Source of the DNA: Gammaproteobacteria bacterium
Lineage (GTDB): Bacteria > Pseudomonadota > Gammaproteobacteria > Pseudomonadales > Azotimanducaceae
DNA length: 64,000 nt
Direction of reading: 5' to 3'
Assembly: GCA_009840305.1 (NCBI GenBank)
Contig: VXNY01000029.1
Coordinates: 186,001-250,000 of the forward strand
Shown here: positions 27,623-36,813 of the stretch, piece after piece
Layout: each line of letters starts with the position of its first letter
Position numbering within the stretch: the first letter of the stretch is position 1
Made by a program: the position numbers and the translations under genes
Notes under the pieces: model-generated
Told to the model about the DNA's origin: nothing
The model's input: only the letters and a program-made list of their open reading frames with translations
Databases searched by the model: none

Positions 27623-30310
27623 TTGAAGTTTAAGTTTCTTGCTCTTTTAGTCGCTAGCTCATTAGTTAGTTTTGCCTGGTCCGCGACTCACGATTGTGAA
27701 TCCACTCTTTATGCAGTCTACACAGACTATCCAGGTGCGAATATTGCGTCATGCGAGGCGACGCCAACATACTTAGATGTTTTTGTCCTGCCCGAAGATT
27801 CCAATGTCGTCAATACTAGCCCTTGGTATGGATTTCGTATAGACCCAAAACCTGATACAGGTCCCATTGAACTGAACATCGTCCTGAACTATCCCAAGGA
27901 TTTCAAAAATCTCAAACATCGTTATGTACCAAAACTGAGCACGAACGGTGTGGATTGGGAAGCAATAGATCCCAATAGAGTTACCGTTGTCGACGAGGGT
28001 TTATCTGCACGTTTTACGATCCTGATGGAAGAGGAACCTCTCTACGTGTCTGCGCAAGAGAATCTAGCGAGCGATTGGTACAAGGGCTGGTTTGCTGAAT
28101 TACAAACAGCTTGGAACATAGGCGAACCACAAGTCGTTGGTTATTCCCACGAGTACCGGGCGATCGAAGTGTTTCAGACCAACCCACAAACAAATAAACA
28201 CTTGTTGTTCTTAGGTCGTGCGCATCCACCAGAAATTCCAGGAGCGATGGCAATGCGAGCGTTTTTAAATGATTTAAGTGAAACCCGACTTGAAGAATGC
28301 TCGTCAGGCTTGTCTCCTGTCTGTGGATTTTTTGCACGGTACAACTTAGTCTTGGTACCGGCCCTTAATCCTGACGGGGTTGTACACGGTCATTGGCGAC
28401 ACAACTCTGGAGAGTTAGATCTGAATCGTGACTGGGGAAACTTTTCTCAACCGGAGACCTCTGCTGTGAGAAGGTTTCTTGACAAGCTTGATTTGTCGTC
28501 CCGCTTACGACTGATGTTAGACTTTCACTCGACTAATCGCGATGTGCTCTACATCCAGCAACAAAGTGATCCAATGGATCCTGAAAATTTCATATCCGAT
28601 TGGTTGGACTTAGTAAGCGTTCGAGCGGTAGATCAGAATGAAAATGGCTATCCCGCTGGTTTTGAACCCGCCGAACGAGAGTTATCGGATTTGGGCACGT
28701 CTAAAAACTACTTTTATCGAACCTACGGCGTACCTTCTATAACCTTTGAAACCGGAGATAACGTAGATCGGGATACATTACCAGAACGACTATCTTTCTT
28801 TTCACAGGCGATGATTGAATTTTTTGTCAACGAACGGGCATTGGACACCCAAGATCAAGGAGCTCCTATTTGCAGAACGGTATATGATCGACAAAATCCG
28901 TGCGACGATTTCTATTGCTTCATGATCGAAGCTAATAAGGCCACATTGGTTTCGTCAGCGAAGGACAGCATCGTCTCATCGGCGGACGTCCCGTTATTTG
29001 CATCAGCGCTACTTCAAGATAGTGCCAGAGCCTCTTTAGATGCGGATTTACGAACATCGAACTATGCAGTTCTTGAGCCACGGCTTATCGAATTAGCGGG
29101 GAGCGACATTTCTACTTTACATATCGGACGGTCGCGACAAGATTTGCACGGGACGGTGCGCCGGATGTTAGCTCGCCAAGATTGGTTGGAATTGTTGCAA
29201 CGAGTCCTTGATGCTCGGAAAGGACTACTAACGATGGTCGCTGAACATCACGAAACCGTAGTGCCAACCTATACTCACGGAGTACCAGCGGAGCCAACAA
29301 CTTACGCTCACATATTGTTAGCGTACTCAGAGTCGTTTGATCGGATTAGCGAAAGATTTCAAGAGGGTTTTAGTAGAGTCAACCTAAGTCCATATGGTGC
29401 TGGCGTAGGCAACACAAGCGGCGTACGACTTGATCGAAATCGATTAGCTAGGTTATTAGGCTTTGATGACATCGTCGAAAACAGTTTTGACGCCAATTTT
29501 GTCAGTAGTCTAGACTATGCCGTCGAGTTAGCATCGCTACTGAAGAATACTGCTTTAGTAGTCAATCAGTTTGTCGAGAACATTCACTCTCAACAACGCA
29601 ATCCCTGGCCGTGGATTTGGATTCAACCGACCGACGTTGGCGACAGCAAGAGTACATCAATGCCACAAAAGCGCAATCCGCGAGATCTCGATAGACTTCG
29701 AACTGCTGCAAACGATGTGCTCGCGATGGCAGATCGAGTAACTCTTAATGTACATAACGTCGATGCGGGCATGCACGACTATCGCATGGCGAATAACGTG
29801 AGCAAGATGGTCGAAACTGGTACGATTATGCTGACGAAATTTCAAGAATTGCTCACCCAAATTTTTCTGGATCCTGAGCGAGCAATTCAGGAAATCGACC
29901 GAAGTTTTGCGACCTCAGCACAAGTAACGGAAGTTCTCGTTTCACATACTGATCTATCTTTTCGCGATGCATTTGAGTTTACTGCTGAACTCGTAAAACT
30001 CGGCCGGAGCACCGGCAAAACTATTCAAGAACTTTCTGACGATGCAATCTCTGAACTCTATGAAGAGAAGCTTGGGGACGTCGAAGAATTAGATGTGACA
30101 GTTCTCAGGAATGCCTTAGACGCAAGAGAAATGGTGTTGAATCGTGCTGGTATAGGTGGCCCGCAACCTTCGGAAACAGCGCGAATGCTGGAGGAGCAAT
30201 ACAAGAAGTTGCACAAGGCTATGACTTGGCTAAAACATACTCATGCGTCCATCAATATAGCGGACATCGCCCTGCAAGATGCCGTATTTAAACTGTGTGT
30301 GGATAATTAA
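27623..30310 (+). CDS. Exported M14 zinc carboxypeptidase fused to an argininosuccinate-lyase/fumarase-superfamily domain
   Basis: 895 residues. A signal peptide (MKFKFLALLVASSLVSFAWS) is followed by a ~130-residue beta domain and then an M14 peptidase domain with all catalytic residues: zinc H201 and E204 (HPPE), N268-R269 (LNRDW), zinc H302 (DFHS) and general base E376 (TFETGD). From about residue 435 a second enzyme begins, of the aspartase/fumarase/argininosuccinate-lyase superfamily: HIGRSRQD (500-507), YTHGVPAEP (His552) and the signature SMPQKRNP (679-686) in a Ser-rich loop. The lyase part is close to argininosuccinate lyase, which is normally cytoplasmic. TTG start, with no alternative in the short open frame upstream. 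Followed by a TonB receptor. See findings. Confidence 0.88.
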   Translation: MKFKFLALLVASSLVSFAWSATHDCESTLYAVYTDYPGANIASCEATPTYLDVFVLPEDSNVVNTSPWYGFRIDPKPDTGPIELNIVLNYPKDFKNLKHRYVPKLSTNGVDWEAIDPNRVTVVDEGLSARFTILMEEEPLYVSAQENLASDWYKGWFAELQTAWNIGEPQVVGYSHEYRAIEVFQTNPQTNKHLLFLGRAHPPEIPGAMAMRAFLNDLSETRLEECSSGLSPVCGFFARYNLVLVPALNPDGVVHGHWRHNSGELDLNRDWGNFSQPETSAVRRFLDKLDLSSRLRLMLDFHSTNRDVLYIQQQSDPMDPENFISDWLDLVSVRAVDQNENGYPAGFEPAERELSDLGTSKNYFYRTYGVPSITFETGDNVDRDTLPERLSFFSQAMIEFFVNERALDTQDQGAPICRTVYDRQNPCDDFYCFMIEANKATLVSSAKDSIVSSADVPLFASALLQDSARASLDADLRTSNYAVLEPRLIELAGSDISTLHIGRSRQDLHGTVRRMLARQDWLELLQRVLDARKGLLTMVAEHHETVVPTYTHGVPAEPTTYAHILLAYSESFDRISERFQEGFSRVNLSPYGAGVGNTSGVRLDRNRLARLLGFDDIVENSFDANFVSSLDYAVELASLLKNTALVVNQFVENIHSQQRNPWPWIWIQPTDVGDSKSTSMPQKRNPRDLDRLRTAANDVLAMADRVTLNVHNVDAGMHDYRMANNVSKMVETGTIMLTKFQELLTQIFLDPERAIQEIDRSFATSAQVTEVLVSHTDLSFRDAFEFTAELVKLGRSTGKTIQELSDDAISELYEEKLGDVEELDVTVLRNALDAREMVLNRAGIGGPQPSETARMLEEQYKKLHKAMTWLKHTHASINIADIALQDAVFKLCVDN

Positions 30311-30330
30311 GACGAGAACTAGTAATTCAC

Positions 30331-30399
30331 GCCCACGATTCACCCCAAAAAAGCACTTCATGTTGATACTTGAAAAAGTATTGTGTGTGGGCTTTTTTT
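30331..30399 (+). terminator. Intrinsic-terminator-like or attenuator structure
   Basis: GCCCAC (30331-30336) can pair with GTGGGC (30387-30392), followed immediately by seven T. Inside lies a perfect GAAA-loop hairpin (ATACTT-GAAA-AAGTAT, 30366-30381). AAAAAAGC (30347-30354) can also pair with GCTTTTTT (30391-30398), an alternative that would exclude the first stem. It either ends the M14-lyase transcript or attenuates the TonB receptor. Confidence 0.55.
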
Positions 30400-30422
30400 G
30401 TTATTACAAAGGAGAGAATTTC

Positions 30423-33400
30423 ATGAAGAGAAACAAATTTCGATGGATTGAGCGGTCATTTTTTCCAACTGTTTTTTCTGTTTTATTGATCGTCGGTGCA
30501 GGCAATGCAATCGGCCAAGAAGAGGAAGAAGAAGAGAATACAGACGAAGAAATCGAAGAGGTTGTAGTAACTGGCACTCAAATCAAAGGTGCTGACATCG
30601 GAGGCATATTGCCCGTAACAGTTTTTGAAGCCGAAGATGTCGAAGCTTTCGGAGTTTCCTCGGGCGATGAGTTACTAGATCTACTACCTGAACAAGGACA
30701 GAATTTCTTCAACGAGGAAGAGACAATTAGTGGTGGGGTAAATGCGGCGCGTGGAGACATCGGTGCGTTCAACCTACGCAATCTTGGCACAGGAAATACG
30801 CTAGTCCTGCTCAATGGGCGGCGATTGGTTAATGCCGCGAGCTATCAAACCGAAGAAGTAGGCGGTAGTTTCGTCCCGGTGAACACGGTGAATTCCAATA
30901 CGATTCCTGTTTTTGGTGTCGACCGAGTCGAGATTCTGCGTGATGGTGCTGCAGCAGTTTATGGTGCAGACGCGGTCGCAGGTGTGGTCAACACCGTTTT
31001 ACGCAGCGATTACGAAGGCGTAGTTTTCCGTTGGCGTGTATATGCCTATGATCTCGTAGGCCGGGTCAGTAATGATTTAACTGGTGAATGGGGACGGTAC
31101 TTCAACGACGGCAAAACCCACATAGGTTTGACCTTTAATTACTACACTCGCGACGCTATTCATGCAAGTGAAGATTCAAAGTGGGCGAATTCCGAGATGA
31201 GATATCTCGTTCCGGACGACTCTCCTTGGTCCGGTTCAACTTCATTTCGCAATACTAGTGCGAACTCGTTGTGGGGACAATACGATATCCGGCGCAGTGT
31301 GTCTCGCTTCGGCTTGAGCGGTATTACGGATCGAAGTGGGGAATTTGAGACGTTTCCCCTCGGTCACGAAGATTGTGATTGGGTGTTGAATGAAACCACC
31401 TGTGGAGCAGTAGACGGCAACGGAACTTACCGGTACAACTTGAATGAATTTCGAGATCTCTCCTCTGCTCTGAGTCGGTTTAGTACGTTTCTCTTCATGA
31501 ATCACGAATTGGACAATGGAATCGATTCCTTTACTGAAGTACTCTTCTATTCCTCGCAATCGGAACTTTGGCGCCATCCGTCCGCTCCCTTTTCCTCGGT
31601 AAAACTCCGAGTTGGTCCTGAAAATTACTACAACCCCTTCGGACCGTGCGGTTCTCCGAATCGATTGCCGGAGGATTTGATTCCAGACGTTCCCTGCGAA
31701 GGTTTGGAGTTGGAAATTGATAACTATAGATTCGCACAAGTCCCTCGGATCGTTCTCAATGACGGCAATGTGTTTCGATTTTTGCAAGGATTTCGTGGCA
31801 CGCGAGGTGAGTGGGACTGGGAAGCCGCTGGAGTTTGGTCGGTCGCGACTCGCGAAGACTTAACTCGAAACAGGGTTTCCAATTCGTTGGCTGCTGAAGC
31901 TCTCTTCGATCCAACTCCAGCCGCATATAACCCTTTCAGCGGTGGGATGAACAGCAACATTGAACGCATTTTGGTTGATGTGAGCCGAGATAACATGATG
32001 TCTCTCTTCATGGTCGATCTAAAAGTCTCGAACCAATCCTTCTTGGACCTACCTGCTGGACCCGTAAGTGCACTCCTAGGCACGGAGATTCGAACAGAAT
32101 CCTTTGACGACGACCGCGATCCCCGACTGGATGGTACTATCGTGTTCACCGATTATCAGGGTGATACCTATCCTTTCGTTTCAGACGTCGTAAACTCAAG
32201 CCCGACGCCCGATAGTAGTGGAGATCGACTAGTGTTTTCGCTATTTGGAGAACTCCACGTACCACTCGTTCCTAGGTTAGACTCGTTGATTGCACTGCGC
32301 TATGAAAACTTTTCGGATATAGGCGATACTTTTGTCGGTAGAGTCGCAGTAGGCTTTCGCCCAGTAGATGCGTTGCAATTACGCGGAGCTTGGTCGCAAG
32401 CTTTTAGAGCACCGAATTTGATTACCGTAAATGAAGATATTGTTGCGCGGCAGAATACAAGAACGGATTGGGCATGTACCTATGCTGCTCTAAACGGTGG
32501 AGATCCCGAGCAAGATGTAATAGACTGTGTGAACTCCACACAAAGAGTCGCACAAGGGAGCGAAGATTTAGTTTCCGAGGAGTCCGTGAATGTTACTTTT
32601 GGTGTCGTAGTCGAACCGTCTCCGTGGTTAACTTTCACAGTGGACTATTGGTCCATTGAAAAGGAAAATACCATTGGACTCTTTGGGGAAGAGAACCACA
32701 CAGTCTATGACTTGCTACTTCGAATACGAAATGGACTGAACAACTGTGAATCGTTCACTGGAAATCCTGCTGTGAATCGGTTAGAAGACATCGAAGATGA
32801 CGAGGCTGCAATCTACACAGCGGCAGGTATATGTCCTGCTGGGTTGATCCACAACATCGTTGATAACTACGCAAATCTAGACACGCGATCTCTCTCAGGG
32901 ATCGATTTTGGGATCTATCTCGACTTTGAAACAGACTTTGGTTCATTTTCGTTCAAGTATCTTCGAGCTCAAACTGATGAATTTTCTCAAGAACCAGGCG
33001 GACCATCATTAGAACTTGTTAACGCAAAAGAGGCCGGAATTATTCCGGCAGACATACCAGTAGCAGGATTTGCGGATTTGATTGGTCAGGACGGAAATCA
33101 AGAGTACGAATCGACCTTTTTGCTACGCTGGCGCAACTTCCCCTACGCAGCAACATTGTTCGGCAATCAACTCGGGGAGTTCTATCAAGATTCATTGACG
33201 ATCGACGACGGTACCCCAGAAGGGATAAGATACGTCATTCCGGAATTCATGACTTGGAACGTATCGTTTGATTACACTCGAGATTTCTTTGGAGAACGTA
33301 CTCGGTTCCGTTTTGGTATTAAAAACGTTACGGGAGAACGAGCTCCATTAGCTGACCGGTACTTTGGATTTTTCTCCGATGCACACCGTGATTATGGCAG

Positions 33401-33437
33401 ATATTATTACTTCGACATTCGATTCCGAAAGAGTTAA
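30423..33437 (+). CDS. TonB-dependent outer-membrane receptor
   Basis: 1,004 residues. A signal peptide is followed by a Glu-rich spacer and the TonB-box-like EEVVVTGTQIKGADIGG, the plug (LRNLGTGNTLVLLNGRRLVN and VEILRDGAAAVYGADAVAGVVN) and a long beta-barrel ending YYYFDIRFRKS. ATG 30423 has GGAGAG seven bases upstream; the in-frame extension to 30279 overlaps the previous gene and the hairpin and is rejected. The length and plug type suggest uptake of a peptide, carbohydrate or similar ligand rather than a simple siderophore, but substrate is unknown. Immediately downstream of the exported M14-lyase. Confidence 0.93.
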   Translation: MKRNKFRWIERSFFPTVFSVLLIVGAGNAIGQEEEEEENTDEEIEEVVVTGTQIKGADIGGILPVTVFEAEDVEAFGVSSGDELLDLLPEQGQNFFNEEETISGGVNAARGDIGAFNLRNLGTGNTLVLLNGRRLVNAASYQTEEVGGSFVPVNTVNSNTIPVFGVDRVEILRDGAAAVYGADAVAGVVNTVLRSDYEGVVFRWRVYAYDLVGRVSNDLTGEWGRYFNDGKTHIGLTFNYYTRDAIHASEDSKWANSEMRYLVPDDSPWSGSTSFRNTSANSLWGQYDIRRSVSRFGLSGITDRSGEFETFPLGHEDCDWVLNETTCGAVDGNGTYRYNLNEFRDLSSALSRFSTFLFMNHELDNGIDSFTEVLFYSSQSELWRHPSAPFSSVKLRVGPENYYNPFGPCGSPNRLPEDLIPDVPCEGLELEIDNYRFAQVPRIVLNDGNVFRFLQGFRGTRGEWDWEAAGVWSVATREDLTRNRVSNSLAAEALFDPTPAAYNPFSGGMNSNIERILVDVSRDNMMSLFMVDLKVSNQSFLDLPAGPVSALLGTEIRTESFDDDRDPRLDGTIVFTDYQGDTYPFVSDVVNSSPTPDSSGDRLVFSLFGELHVPLVPRLDSLIALRYENFSDIGDTFVGRVAVGFRPVDALQLRGAWSQAFRAPNLITVNEDIVARQNTRTDWACTYAALNGGDPEQDVIDCVNSTQRVAQGSEDLVSEESVNVTFGVVVEPSPWLTFTVDYWSIEKENTIGLFGEENHTVYDLLLRIRNGLNNCESFTGNPAVNRLEDIEDDEAAIYTAAGICPAGLIHNIVDNYANLDTRSLSGIDFGIYLDFETDFGSFSFKYLRAQTDEFSQEPGGPSLELVNAKEAGIIPADIPVAGFADLIGQDGNQEYESTFLLRWRNFPYAATLFGNQLGEFYQDSLTIDDGTPEGIRYVIPEFMTWNVSFDYTRDFFGERTRFRFGIKNVTGERAPLADRYFGFFSDAHRDYGRYYYFDIRFRKS

Positions 33438-33455
33438 TAACTTTGAACACAGCAT

Positions 33456-33486
33456 GAGTTCTCAGTGTCCAAGACACTGAGAGCTC
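33456..33486 (+). terminator. Strong hairpin after the TonB receptor
   Basis: CTCAGTGTC-CAA-GACACTGAG (33461-33481) is a perfect 9-base stem with a 3-base loop, extendable to 14 pairs with one G-T wobble. No T run follows, so it may be a transcript-end stabiliser rather than a canonical terminator. Confidence 0.5.
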
Positions 33487-33538
33487 TTGCAATCCGACAC
33501 ATATTCGGCGGTGCGAGTACGCGGGAGATTGTTAGTGG

Positions 33539-34693
33539 ATGTCGTATAGAGTAGTCCCATTTCCCCTATCCAAAGATCAGATCTGCAAAGCCAGTACTGA
33601 GGTATTGATTGAAGAGTTGAACTCGCGCTTTGACTCGAGCGATCTCTCCATAGTCAAATCGGACGATCGATACGAGGTTCACTTACGACAAGCAACTGTG
33701 AGTTATGTGGAGACTGTTGTCAAAGACTTGCAAAATGACAATCGCCACGACACTACCATACTGTCCAGTTTTCTGTCTACCATAAAAGAACAGAGCAGCT
33801 ATGGTCTGCGAGGCGATAAGCGTGTTTACGTGGACTACAACGCTGAACGAAAAATTGAAGGGAGAAAAGAGAAGGAAGCTCGCCGCGGTCGTCATTTCTA
33901 TACCAATGGAGCGTTGTTTGACGACAAGGCTCATGCACTTCCAGAACCTTACATTGATCAAATTCTTTGCGGCGACAGTGAAAACGTCCTGAGACAGTTA
34001 CCAAATAACTGTATTGATTTAATCTTCACATCCCCTCCGTACAACTTTGGATTAGGGTACGACGCGCAAGAAGACTCAACCCAGTGGCAAAACTATTTCG
34101 AAAAATTGTTTGCTATTCTTGACGAGTGTATCCGTGTCCTCAAATATGGTGGCCGCTTGGCGATCAACATACAGCCTTTGTACTCTGATTACATTCCCAG
34201 TCATCATATGATCTCACAAAAACTCATGGAATCGAAACTCATTTGGAAGGGTGAGATCTTGTGGGAAAAGAACAACTATAACTGTAAATACACTGCGTGG
34301 GGAAGTTGGAAGAGCCCATCCAATCCCTATTTGAAGTACACCTGGGAATTTATTGAAGTGTTCTGTAAAGGTACGCTACAAAAAGCAGGTAACCGCGTCG
34401 ACGCAGACATCAGTGCAGACGATTTCAAGAAGTGGGTTGTTGGGAAGTGGTCGATCGCTCCCGAAAAGAACATGAAAGCGTACGACCATCCGGCAGTGTT
34501 TCCCGAAGAGTTAGCTCGTCGCGTTATCCAGTTGTTCAGCTTCAGAGGGGATACGGTGCTCGATCCCTTTGTCGGAGTCGGTACTACTTGCGTCGTGGCA
34601 AAGAAACTGGGTCGAGGATTCTTAGGCGTAGATAACTCTGCGAAATATTGCGAAACGGCTCGATCTCGACTACAAGAACAAATGCCTATCTGA
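33539..34693 (+). CDS. Beta-class DNA methyltransferase, orphan
   Basis: 384 residues. Catalytic motif IV TSPPYN (164-169) precedes motif I DPFVGVGTT (342-350), the beta-class order used by N6-adenine and N4-cytosine enzymes. Residues 1-~130 are an N-terminal extension with no recognised domain. ATG 33539 has a GGGAG 11 bases upstream. No restriction endonuclease gene lies on either side, so this looks like a solitary methyltransferase that may act in regulation or phage defence. Recognition site unknown. Confidence 0.88.
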   Translation: MSYRVVPFPLSKDQICKASTEVLIEELNSRFDSSDLSIVKSDDRYEVHLRQATVSYVETVVKDLQNDNRHDTTILSSFLSTIKEQSSYGLRGDKRVYVDYNAERKIEGRKEKEARRGRHFYTNGALFDDKAHALPEPYIDQILCGDSENVLRQLPNNCIDLIFTSPPYNFGLGYDAQEDSTQWQNYFEKLFAILDECIRVLKYGGRLAINIQPLYSDYIPSHHMISQKLMESKLIWKGEILWEKNNYNCKYTAWGSWKSPSNPYLKYTWEFIEVFCKGTLQKAGNRVDADISADDFKKWVVGKWSIAPEKNMKAYDHPAVFPEELARRVIQLFSFRGDTVLDPFVGVGTTCVVAKKLGRGFLGVDNSAKYCETARSRLQEQMPI

Positions 34694-34714
34694 CACTAGT
34701 TTGGTGTCGTAGTA

Positions 34715-35854
34715 CTAGTCCGAAATACTCTCGTTCAGTCGTTCGTAGGCTTCGAGAAAGTCTTCCATGAAGTCGTAGACCACTTGGCGGGAAGTTTGTA
34801 CGGAATTCATAAGTCCGACTCCTTGTCCAACCCAATAAGTAGCCAGGTCTCGCGCGCCCTCATGTCCTTTGTCTGCCATTTGCGAAATTCGATGGAGTGG
34901 TGGTTCACTCACTAAAGATTGAATCGGCATCGGCAATGGCTCAGGTGCACCTTCGGCATCCCAAGCTTCCGTCCACGACGAGCGTAGTTGCCTAGAGTAT
35001 TTTCCAGTGCGCTGTTTCGATCGCACAGTATGTGCAGATGTCGCTTCGATGTACTTCTCTTTGATCGCTTGAGGTGTTTCTGACTCGATTGTCGTCAACC
35101 AAACTGAACCTGTCCAAGCCCCATCGGCTCCCATTGCCATGCATGCGGCCATCTGGCGGCCGGTTACTATGCCACCCGCAGCGAGAACCGGTACGTTACT
35201 ATCTTTCAACGTGGCACAAATCTCGGGTACCAGAACTAAGGTCGAAACTTCACCGCAGTGTCCACCCGCTTCGTATCCAGATACTACCAAAATGTCGACT
35301 CCTGCTTCCACTTGCTTCATCGCATGTTCTTTACTACCGATGAGTGCGGCAGTTGGCACGTTCTCTTTCTTCGCACGGTCGATCATGTATTGCGGCGGTA
35401 CGCCCAGAGCATTTGCAATCAATCCAATGGGATGCGAAAAAGCGACATCAATTATGGCTCCTGCCTGATCATTCGTAAGAAAGCCTGTGATGGCATTCTG
35501 GGTATCCTTCTCCGTATAGGTGTAAATGTTTTTGGTGTCAACTTCATGTTGCTCTAAGACTCTCAAAGCGAACTCGCGATTTTCGTCTGGTACGGAATCG
35601 ATTTGTTCCTGAGCGCCTGCGGCAGCGACAGGAGATAGGTTCGTCGGTGCGATGATGTCGACCCCGTAAGGCTTACCTTCGATGTTCTCGTCGATCCAGT
35701 TCAGTTCTATTTCTAGCTCATCAGGACCGAACGCAGCAGCACCCAGTACGCCCATTCCCCCGGCTTTGGATACTTCGGCAACGACGTCGCGACAGTGACT
35801 AAAAGCCAGCAACGGAAACTCAATCCCGAGAAGGTCGCAAATCTTTGATTTCAT
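34715..35854 (-). CDS. Nitronate monooxygenase-family flavoprotein
   Basis: 379 residues, FMN-binding TIM barrel of the 2-nitropropane dioxygenase family: IEFPLLAFSHCRDVVAEVSKAGGMGVLGAAAFGPDELEIEL near the N terminus and the YEAGGHCGEVSTLVLVPEI segment with the active-site His. NMOs oxidise alkyl nitronates; some members are enoyl reductases. Last gene of the acyl-CoA string, 139 bases after the enoyl-CoA hydratase. Confidence 0.88.
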   Translation of the reverse strand: MKSKICDLLGIEFPLLAFSHCRDVVAEVSKAGGMGVLGAAAFGPDELEIELNWIDENIEGKPYGVDIIAPTNLSPVAAAGAQEQIDSVPDENREFALRVLEQHEVDTKNIYTYTEKDTQNAITGFLTNDQAGAIIDVAFSHPIGLIANALGVPPQYMIDRAKKENVPTAALIGSKEHAMKQVEAGVDILVVSGYEAGGHCGEVSTLVLVPEICATLKDSNVPVLAAGGIVTGRQMAACMAMGADGAWTGSVWLTTIESETPQAIKEKYIEATSAHTVRSKQRTGKYSRQLRSSWTEAWDAEGAPEPLPMPIQSLVSEPPLHRISQMADKGHEGARDLATYWVGQGVGLMNSVQTSRQVVYDFMEDFLEAYERLNESISD

Positions 35855-35993
35855 TTAACGCTCGTCACTGTTTTCGTTTTCTTTAAGAGAAAGAACGAAA
35901 ACAGAATAATCTCCAATTCCCCATTTTATTCTATAAGCACTTTGAGAGTAAACCGCTCGTTCCAGACACAAACTGAGACAGCGATCAAGACAC

Positions 35994-36767
35994 TCAATCT
36001 TTAATCCAAGAAGCGTTTCGTTTTGCGATGAACGCAGCAATTCCTTCAGCGGCTTCGTCAGACTGAAAGATTTCGGTACTCCATTTTTGGGTTTCGACCA
36101 AGCCTTCGTCGCGACTCCAAGTTGGAACCTGCCTTACTAAGCGTTTGCATTCTTTGATAGCATTCGGTCCACCTAGTTTGATTGCATCGAGTTCGGAGTT
36201 AACTGCGGAAACCAATTGTTCTCGAGGTACAACACGATGCACTAAACCATAATCAACGGCTTGTTCACTGGTGAATCGTTCGCCGGTAAGAAATAGTTTC
36301 ATGGCAATGTGGGGTCCAATTTTGGGTAAACACACAACTGCGATTACTCCAGGAATAACGCCAACCCGCACTTCGCGGAAACTAAAGTGTGCATCGTCGA
36401 CTGAAATGACGATGTCTGCTGCTCCAATGAGACCAAGTCCACCTGCTGCGGCACTACCATTGATAGCAGCGATGACTGGTTTAGAACAATCCATGATGCG
36501 TTTTAATACATCGCCGTAGGGTACAGACTGTGAACCATCGACGGTCGAGCCTGGAGGGCTCTTCAAGTCTGCTCCGGAACAAAACGCCGGACCTGCACCA
36601 GTGATTACGATCCCGCGAATACTGGAATCTTCCTCAGCTGAACCGAGAAACTCGTAAAGCAGGTTGACTAACTCAGCGGTAAGCGCGTTTCGGTTTTGTG
36701 GCCGGTTTAGGGTAACCCATACAGCATCATTCTTAAATTTGAAAGTTATTGCCGAATTCTCAGTCAT
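35994..36767 (-). CDS. Enoyl-CoA hydratase/isomerase family protein
   Basis: 257 residues of the crotonase fold: VTLNRPQNRNALTAELV, the oxyanion-hole segments AGPAFCSGADLK and INGSAAAGGLGLIGAADIVIS, and LTGERFTSEQAVDYGLVHRVV. Clusters with a biotin carboxylase and an HMG-CoA-lyase family gene, which suggests branched acyl-CoA hydration (methylglutaconyl-like). The exact CoA ester is not deducible. Confidence 0.88.
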   Translation of the reverse strand: MTENSAITFKFKNDAVWVTLNRPQNRNALTAELVNLLYEFLGSAEEDSSIRGIVITGAGPAFCSGADLKSPPGSTVDGSQSVPYGDVLKRIMDCSKPVIAAINGSAAAGGLGLIGAADIVISVDDAHFSFREVRVGVIPGVIAVVCLPKIGPHIAMKLFLTGERFTSEQAVDYGLVHRVVPREQLVSAVNSELDAIKLGGPNAIKECKRLVRQVPTWSRDEGLVETQKWSTEIFQSDEAAEGIAAFIAKRNASWIKD

Positions 36768-36813
36768 CGGTCATGCGTCTCGTAGTTATTTTGAACGTCC
36801 AAGGTCGGTCCTA

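Noticed and set aside
30279-30422. N-terminal extension of the TonB receptor frame
   Set aside because: It overlaps the end of the M14-lyase gene and the terminator-like hairpin and has no signal-peptide character. The ATG at 30423 has a good ribosome-binding site and a signal peptide.
33539-34693. Restriction-modification system
   Set aside because: No endonuclease gene is adjacent; the methyltransferase is treated as solitary.
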